Origin: Phytophthora hibernalis
Lineage: Eukaryota; Oomycota; Peronosporomycetes; Peronosporales; Peronosporaceae
Direction: 5' to 3'
DNA length: 64,000 nt
NCBI GenBank assembly: GCA_012656075.1
Contig: JAAKBF010000229.1
Coordinates: 1-64,000, forward strand
Both the position numbers and the translations under genes were made by a program. Shown in pieces: positions 58,707 through 64,000 of the stretch. The notes beneath the pieces are model-generated. The model searched no databases. It had not been told where the DNA came from and saw only the letters and a list, made by a program, of their open reading frames with translations. Numbering within the stretch: the stretch's first letter is position 1; every line of letters starts with the position of its first letter.

Positions 58707-58785
58707 GACGACAGATTGTGGTCGGCTAGTAGATCGGGTCGTTCATCTCAGATGAGTAGTACGTCAATACCACTAAAGAATTCTT

Positions 58786-59234
58786 TGTGCTATTTTCCGG
58801 AGGTTGAAGAAACTCCAAACACGAGTCAAGGCAGGTGGCGATCCTGCTGGAACTTGTAGCCTAGTGTATTGGTAGCTTGAGATGTAACTAGCAAATTGTA
58901 GAGTGAGAGATTTGGACAGTCGTCACCATCCATCCTTCTCAATGAAAGAATGAAACCTTCATGCTGATGGCAGCATGAAAGTGAACATGTAAGGCTGCCC
59001 GAGATTCCACTTGAATCACTGGCGGCCTGTTCTACGAGATCCATGAAAGTTTGGTCAGATCCAGATGACTGTCTCTGCCATCGCCAATGAAGCACACTGA
59101 CCTTGATGCACCAGGGTCAGGCGTAACTTCTTCTGTGATTGACTTGATTGCACCAGGTCGCTCACTGTCTAGTTGTCAAGTCTTTGAAGTTCACGTCTGG
59201 CGGCGGAAGCTGGCTTGACCCAGAATCCACCACA
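58786..59234 (-). repeat. LTR (5' LTR relative to the element)
   Basis: 449 bp; should carry the element's promoter on the minus strand. Confidence 0.93.
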
Positions 59235-59239
59235 TGAGG
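59235..59239 (+). repeat. Target-site duplication TGAGG, right copy
   Basis: Immediately outside the right LTR; identical to 53,247-53,251. Confidence 0.93.
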
Positions 59240-61626
59240 TTTCATTCTTCCAATCTTCTGGAGTTGTTGACATGACGCAGCGCATGTCCTCTGTTGGAAC
59301 TGGTATTTGCTCATCCACTCACGCCAACGTTGAGGTCTGGCTGTACGCTATCACTCAAACTTCTCTCGCCGTGTATTCGAACGAATCCTCTTTTGGAGGG
59401 AGTATCGGATACGACGGTCTCTCGTTTTTTCATGAGCACGCCTGTCATCGAGGCTGGCCAGAGTGCATCACCACCGTTCAGCGCTGATTTCTGGCGAGAT
59501 TATCGAAACCATGACTCCCTGATCCATGAACTGCGTGCCTCGGTTCTGTTTCAGAGTAAGCATTATCCTCCTAAAGAGGATGTTTGCGCTGACGGCCTAT
59601 TGGGTTGTAAAAATTCCTGTTCGAAGTCTGAGGCCTGCACCAAACGTGAAGCCATCGGTGGTGAGTGCCTCGTGGTAATTAGGATAGACCCATCTTACGA
59701 AACTGGTTATTTGCAAGCTGCAATGTCCAACAACGGCATCCCTGCCTACTTTTGTTTTCTTGGAATTACCGGGGCAGCAGAATATGTCGAGGAAGCGTTG
59801 ACACCCGTGGCGTTTTACAATTACCAGCCAGACATTTTTTCAACGTTATACCGGCAGGATTGAACGAGTAGCGCTACCGTGGGCTACCCATGAACGAAAA
59901 GTGGTCGATACAGCCACGTTTGGAGAAAATGGGTTTGGAAAAGCTAGAAACAACCCCGTCCGAGTCGATTTCCCGCGAGTTCTGCTGGGAAAATACGCTG
60001 CGAACCTATTGTCGTCCAGCGACGGTGGAATTGCGAGTCGAATGAATATGTTGACAATGCAGGAGAAGGATATGGACAGTTTGTTCAGCGCATATGTTGA
60101 AAGTACGCAAAGCTGGGATTCTGTCGCAAACCGAGTCTTTCTTCAGAGTGGCCTGCGACTGGCTGCGTAAGCCAGGAAACTATCCTATCTGGAGTGCTTG
60201 GCTTGATCCACTCCCAAATTGCGTGTACGATACTCACTACAGCTTCACTTTGGAAGGAGACTCCACTACGGGTGAGACGGAGGCCTTTCCTCGTCGTGCA
60301 AAATTCTACTGGAAATCACCACGACCCGAAAACGCATCCTTGCCTTACACGTGCGATCCATACCATTAGTACCAGGCGCTAACTTACCGAACACGTTGGC
60401 AACTAGTCGTTCATGCTCCTGGCTTGTCGAAAATACTCACACATGGCTCGCTTGGATATCCGATGGTACTAAGCCGGTGTGTGATACTGTAGTAGCAGTT
60501 ATTACACGTACGATGTCTCCGAATGTGCGAGATCGGGGCAACGTGAGGTGATATTCCGGTGGCTTCTACCTGACGAAACGAACTCATCATTTTCAAGCGA
60601 GTGCACTGAGGGCAAGACGCTGCCGAAAACTGTTTCCATTGACTGCGAATACGTTCCGTACTCTACGGTTGCGTCACAGACAGTGTTTGTGATCGCGTGT
60701 CTGTTTGGTTGTGTCATGCTGGGATGCATTGGCTTCGTGGTATACCGTTCGTATACGGTATAATACCGTAAACGAACGGGAGCAGCCCATTGTCAAGAGA
60801 TCACAGTACCAGTTCCTGGTGACAATGCTGCTTGACGGTGTGCTCATGTTCTTCGCTACTATAATCTATAGCGGTGCTCCGTCCCGGTTAGCATGCGCAA
60901 TGCGGCCGACTCTAGTGTCTTGGGCTTTCACATTAATCTTCGGGTCACTGGTGGTCAAGTCTATGCGCGTGTATCGCGTATTCCTCTCGAGTACCATGAA
61001 GCGTGTCGTGCTATCCACTAATACCATGATGAAAGTGCTGGCCAGCTTCTTAGTCGTGGATATCGCGATTCTGTTGTCGTGGGAGCTCGTGTCTCCATCT
61101 CATGCAATTCTGAAGGCAGAGTCCGTTGCTGAGATCGGTGGTCTCGATGTCAATCGCCTACGGTGTGCTTCCAGCAGCTCTGTCTTCGGGGACTCTTGTT
61201 CTTCTGGAAGGCAGTCATGCTCCTTGGTGGTCTGTATTTGTCCATTCTCATCCGCAAGGTCTCGTCCAACTTCCAGGAGTCCGTTTAAATCTTCATGTGG
61301 TGTTGTTCTCGAGTCTGCTATTGCTACCGATGGGCTACTTCGTGACGCTCTCAGCCTCCGCCTTCTTCCTATTTTTCTCCTTCATCGTGTTAAGCGCAAC
61401 TATGCTGGTTATCTGCCTCATGCTCGTCCCGAAGATGATTCGACTACGCGAACTTGCCGCGAGCGGGGTCAGCGCCAAAACGACAAGAAACGGGGCCAAC
61501 ACCTCGTCGGGGGCAGACGCTCAGGTTGCACCATTGCCACTTCACTTGGGAACCAGTGGAGGCAGCAAGAACAGTAATGGTCGGAGCAGTAAAAACAGTC
61601 AAAACAGCAAGAAGGACATCGTGTGA
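59235..61626 (+). pseudogene. Class C GPCR with betaine-binding-like ectodomain: 3' part
   Basis: Continues directly from the left part across the insertion (GYEV|SFFQSSGVVDM). The ectodomain runs to about 60,640, with cysteines (CADGLLGCKNSC, CTKREA) and LVVIRIDPSYETGYL. Membrane helices follow: VFVIACLFGCVMLGCIGFVV (about 60,685-60,745), FLVTMLLDGVLMFFATIIY, LVSWAFTLIFGSLVVKSM, VLASFLVVDIAILLSW, a helix around 61,205-61,260 in a different frame, and YFVTLSASAFFLFFSFIVL. The layout matches the seven-helix domain of class C (GABA-B/metabotropic-like) receptors. The tail is Ser/Asn/Lys-rich, ending at TGA 61,624. At least five frame changes occur, several in homopolymers (for example the T6 run near 59,838). 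Even with base errors corrected the gene is split by the retrotransposon. Confidence 0.7.
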
Positions 61627-61998
61627 GTCAACGTGCGAATGCCAACGCCGATCCGGAAAGTATCAGCCAAAGTGAGTTCGCTAAACAGCGTCGCCCCGGT
61701 CACCACCTTCCCTGGAGCCCGTAAAAGGACCGAGGCCGTCGTGGATGTGGAAACGACCAACTAATACGACGAGTAGCAGACACAACGACTGAGAAACATC
61801 CAGTAGGCAAGTCATAGACAACAAACACGAAAAGGATAACACCCTCGTTTTCCAAGTTGAAGTGGTCGTCTACCAATCGACCACCGAAATCCTGTAGCCA
61901 TGTCGTAAATGATTGCTGCATACGCGACACGTCCAGCCGTAACGGCTGCAGCGCGTCATTCATCCATCACCAAGCAGCAGCGCAGCGCAAGTGTGTCA
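61627..61998. other. Intergenic, promoter of the ABHD11-like gene
   Basis: No coding sequence recognised. Confidence 0.5.
61956..61961 (+). promoter_or_regulatory. Oomycete-type initiator (TCATTC) upstream of the ABHD11-like gene
   Basis: TCATTC in GCGTCATTCATCC, 38 bp before the ATG at 61,999. Confidence 0.45.
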
Positions 61999-63417
61999 AT
62001 GAGGCTTCCCAGTGGACTGTTCGGGTCGGCTGCACGTCGTGGAGCTGCCACTCGCAGGTGCGGATTACTGCTGTATAGTTGAGTCAATGGTTGGAGTGAG
62101 GGAGGAGCTGGTAGTTGACGGGAGGGGGTCTGTCACTCTACAGCTTCGCGTTGGCTCGACGGGAGAAGAGCACGTTGTCGTATCGGGTGTTTGAGGACAC
62201 TAGTAATGGGTCCAACCCCACGAAAACAGCGTTGGTGATGCATGGAATTCTGGGTAGGGGGAAGAGGTTGATGAAGAAGTGCAATGGGGACTGACGGAGT
62301 GTGAGTGAATGTGGCAGGGAACAAACTCAATTGGCGCACCTTCTCGCAGAAGTAAGAGGTTATGAGAGGGAGGCGTGGAGAAGGATTGTGCTAACGATTG
62401 ATATTGGGATGTGGCTGCAGACTGACGAAAGCGAACCCTGACTGGCGCTTTATCTGCTTGGACCTGCGCGGTGAGTTGCATGTGCGAGTCGGAGGGCTCG
62501 ACGTTGAGGTGGACAAGACATGAGTCCTCATGAGGAAATGCTCATGTTGTGTGGTTGGCGATGCGACCTGTAGGTCACGGAGACTCGCCGTCGTTCTCGG
62601 AGCCGCACAACCTGGAGGCGTGCGCCGACGACATCTTGTAGGTTTGCGAGGAGTCTGTTGGCAACAACTTGTGTTAGGACTCGATGCTAATTGATTGTGA
62701 ATTTTGTGCGATGGCATGCGCAGCAAACTGGCTGCTCATTTGAAGGTGGAGCCGACAGCGGTCGTGGGACACTCGTTCGGTGGCAAGGTGGCGCTCACGT
62801 ACCTGCAGCAGTGCATGAAGCAAGAGCGTGTGCCGCCCAGCCAGGTTTGGGTCCTGGACTCGCTCCCGGAACAGGTTCGGATGATAAGTTCACAAACTCT
62901 TCCGTTGCTAGAGTCTAACCTCTCATTCGATTGTAGGTGCAACGGACTATGCGAGTCGTGATCTCACCAACTCGATCGAAACGATCCTACCGGTCGTGAA
63001 GAAGATCCCGCTGCCTATCCATTCCAAGGTGCAGCTTGTCAAGGACCTGCAGACGCAGGGGTTGCACTGGGTGAGGCTCAGTGGCTCACCACGAATCTAC
63101 GTCTAACCAGCAAGAATCCAGAGCTTTACGAGTGGAAGATGGATGTGGATGTTGTCGAGCAGCTTTTCAGTTCCTTCCTGGCCTCGGATCTCTGGCCAGT
63201 GGTGGAGAACCCGCCCGCAACGGAGGGCAAGGACGTGGAGCTCCACTTTGTGCACGCCTCAAAGAACAACATGTGGACCCCGGAGCTGCTCGACCGACTG
63301 GACGCCCAGCAAGAAAACCAGGTCTACCACCACTTGCTGGAGAAATCTGGTCACTGGGTGCACATCGACAACCCCGTTGGCCTCATGAAGATCATTGAGA
63401 CCTACATGTTCCAGTAG
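61999..63417 (+). CDS. Alpha/beta hydrolase, ABHD11-like, mitochondrial
   Basis: Seven exons: 61,999-62,057, 62,144-62,253, 62,318-62,351, 62,421-62,470, 62,574-62,637, 62,724-62,874 and 62,937-63,417; about 316 aa. Exon 1 (MRLPSGLFGSAARRGAATR) is a good mitochondrial presequence, as in human ABHD11. The oxyanion-hole motif is ALVMHGILG, then NWRTF, NPDWRFICLDLRGHGDSP, and the nucleophile elbow VVGHSFGGK (GxSxG). A late Asp and the catalytic His are expected in the C-terminal part (His in SGHWVHIDNP, Asp probably in the ELLDRLD region or earlier). Two G losses, at the start of exon 7 (62,937) and near 63,071, break the frame; with them the exons total 317 codons. The exact substrate is unknown. 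Exon 3 is only 34 bp. Confidence 0.87.
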
Positions 63418-64000
63418 ATATGGAGCAAACAAGGTAAGCAGTGTTTGATCGCTGTGGCTAACGTTGCTTCACCGAATACAGCCATGTGAGATCTTTGCCT
63501 TTGGTGGTTATCAAGATATACCCGTTCGAATCAACCTGTAAGGCGAGTGTTTGGAGCCTAATAATGCTCTTCCGCGTTGTACCAGACTACATTCGACTCG
63601 ATTCCTTTTACGGCTGTGGAGACGTACACTGGTGGTCTCCAGCATCAATCGTTACTGTTGATCCAAGTCACAACTCCAACGAGTTCAAGACGAAAATTTC
63701 TTGTGTTACGACCAATACCAAGTACGAGTAATGTATGCTCGCCGTATCGGATACATACTTAGGATAAGTGCGTGCTTCGTCATGGAGACCAACCCAGCTT
63801 TGCCCCACATCTATCGAAGCGTCGCGAGCAGTTCAGGCATTTATTTGCATGCGATCTCATTCTCAATCTTGCTGAGTTCCTGACAGCTTCCGGAGAAACT
63901 ACCAAGCTACTCCAAATTTCGACCAGTCCACGTTCGACCGCGATCATGCCCTCGAGCCTTCACTGTCTCTGTGTGGTTGTTTCGCTTCTAGCAACTATAT
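63418..64000. other. Intergenic to the window edge, no gene recognised
   Basis: Short frames only. It may contain the 3' untranslated region of the hydrolase and part of the next gene, but nothing can be assigned. Confidence 0.5.

Larger units (their letters stand above)
53252..59234 (-). mobile_element. Ty3/Gypsy LTR retrotransposon with chromodomain, 5,983 bp
   Basis: Flanked by two 449-bp direct repeats (53,252-53,700 and 58,786-59,234), each starting TG and ending CA, and by a perfect 5-bp duplication TGAGG. Coding content is on the minus strand, so the 5' LTR is the right-hand one. Domain order protease, reverse transcriptase, RNase H, integrase, then a chromodomain-like tail places it among Ty3/Gypsy chromoviruses. 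Just inside the 5' LTR (about 58,765-58,775, minus) is TGGTATTGACG, a candidate primer-binding site. The element lies antisense to the interrupted GPCR gene. The LTRs differ at six positions, about 1.3%, so the insertion is fairly young. Confidence 0.93.

Overview
The window comes from an oomycete nuclear genome, most likely Phytophthora or a close relative. The evidence is dense gene packing, short GT-AG introns of about 50-110 bp, G/C-rich third codon positions, oomycete-type initiator motifs just upstream of some start codons, PIF/Harbinger and Ty3/Gypsy elements, and a class C GPCR with a betaine-binding-like ectodomain. It is not prokaryotic, and no rRNA or CRISPR array is visible.

Region 1 (1-27,203) is a tandem array of a 397-bp unit. 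Each unit carries one tRNA-Gly(GCC) gene on the minus strand. I count 68 copies; the array runs off the left edge of the window. 44 copies match the consensus exactly, and most of the others differ by one-base deletions, chiefly in the T-arm. The core (about 14.1-25.3 kb) is nearly uniform. The left part and the right end are more variable, and the right edge decays into diverged units (27,295-27,827) with a broken tRNA.

Region 2 (about 27.8-34.0 kb) is a transposon graveyard. It holds a broken PIF/Harbinger element (Myb/SANT-like gene on plus, HARBI1-type transposase on minus) with a phosphatidylinositol-phosphate-kinase-like fragment inside the transposase. Next to it lies a decayed element with an Ulp1-type (C48) protease, bounded by subterminal inverted repeats rich in a CCAGGTA motif.

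Region 3 (34.6-51.8 kb) is a gene-dense housekeeping block: a conserved unknown protein, a SIRT4-like sirtuin, a double calponin-homology protein, an anoctamin, a membrane protein built of three two-helix repeats, uridine phosphorylase, a PP2C phosphatase, mitochondrial phenylalanyl-tRNA synthetase and a DENN-domain protein. They look like independent genes rather than a pathway. Most carry one or two apparent one-base deletions in short homopolymers; adding the bases back restores an integral codon count in each gene checked, so I read most as consensus-sequence errors.

Region 4 (52-64 kb) holds a class C GPCR gene split by a Ty3/Gypsy chromovirus-like LTR retrotransposon (53,252-59,234). 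The element has 449-bp LTRs about 1.3% diverged, a perfect 5-bp target duplication TGAGG, and lies antisense to its host gene. An ABHD11-like mitochondrial alpha/beta hydrolase with seven exons follows. The last 580 bp hold nothing I recognise.
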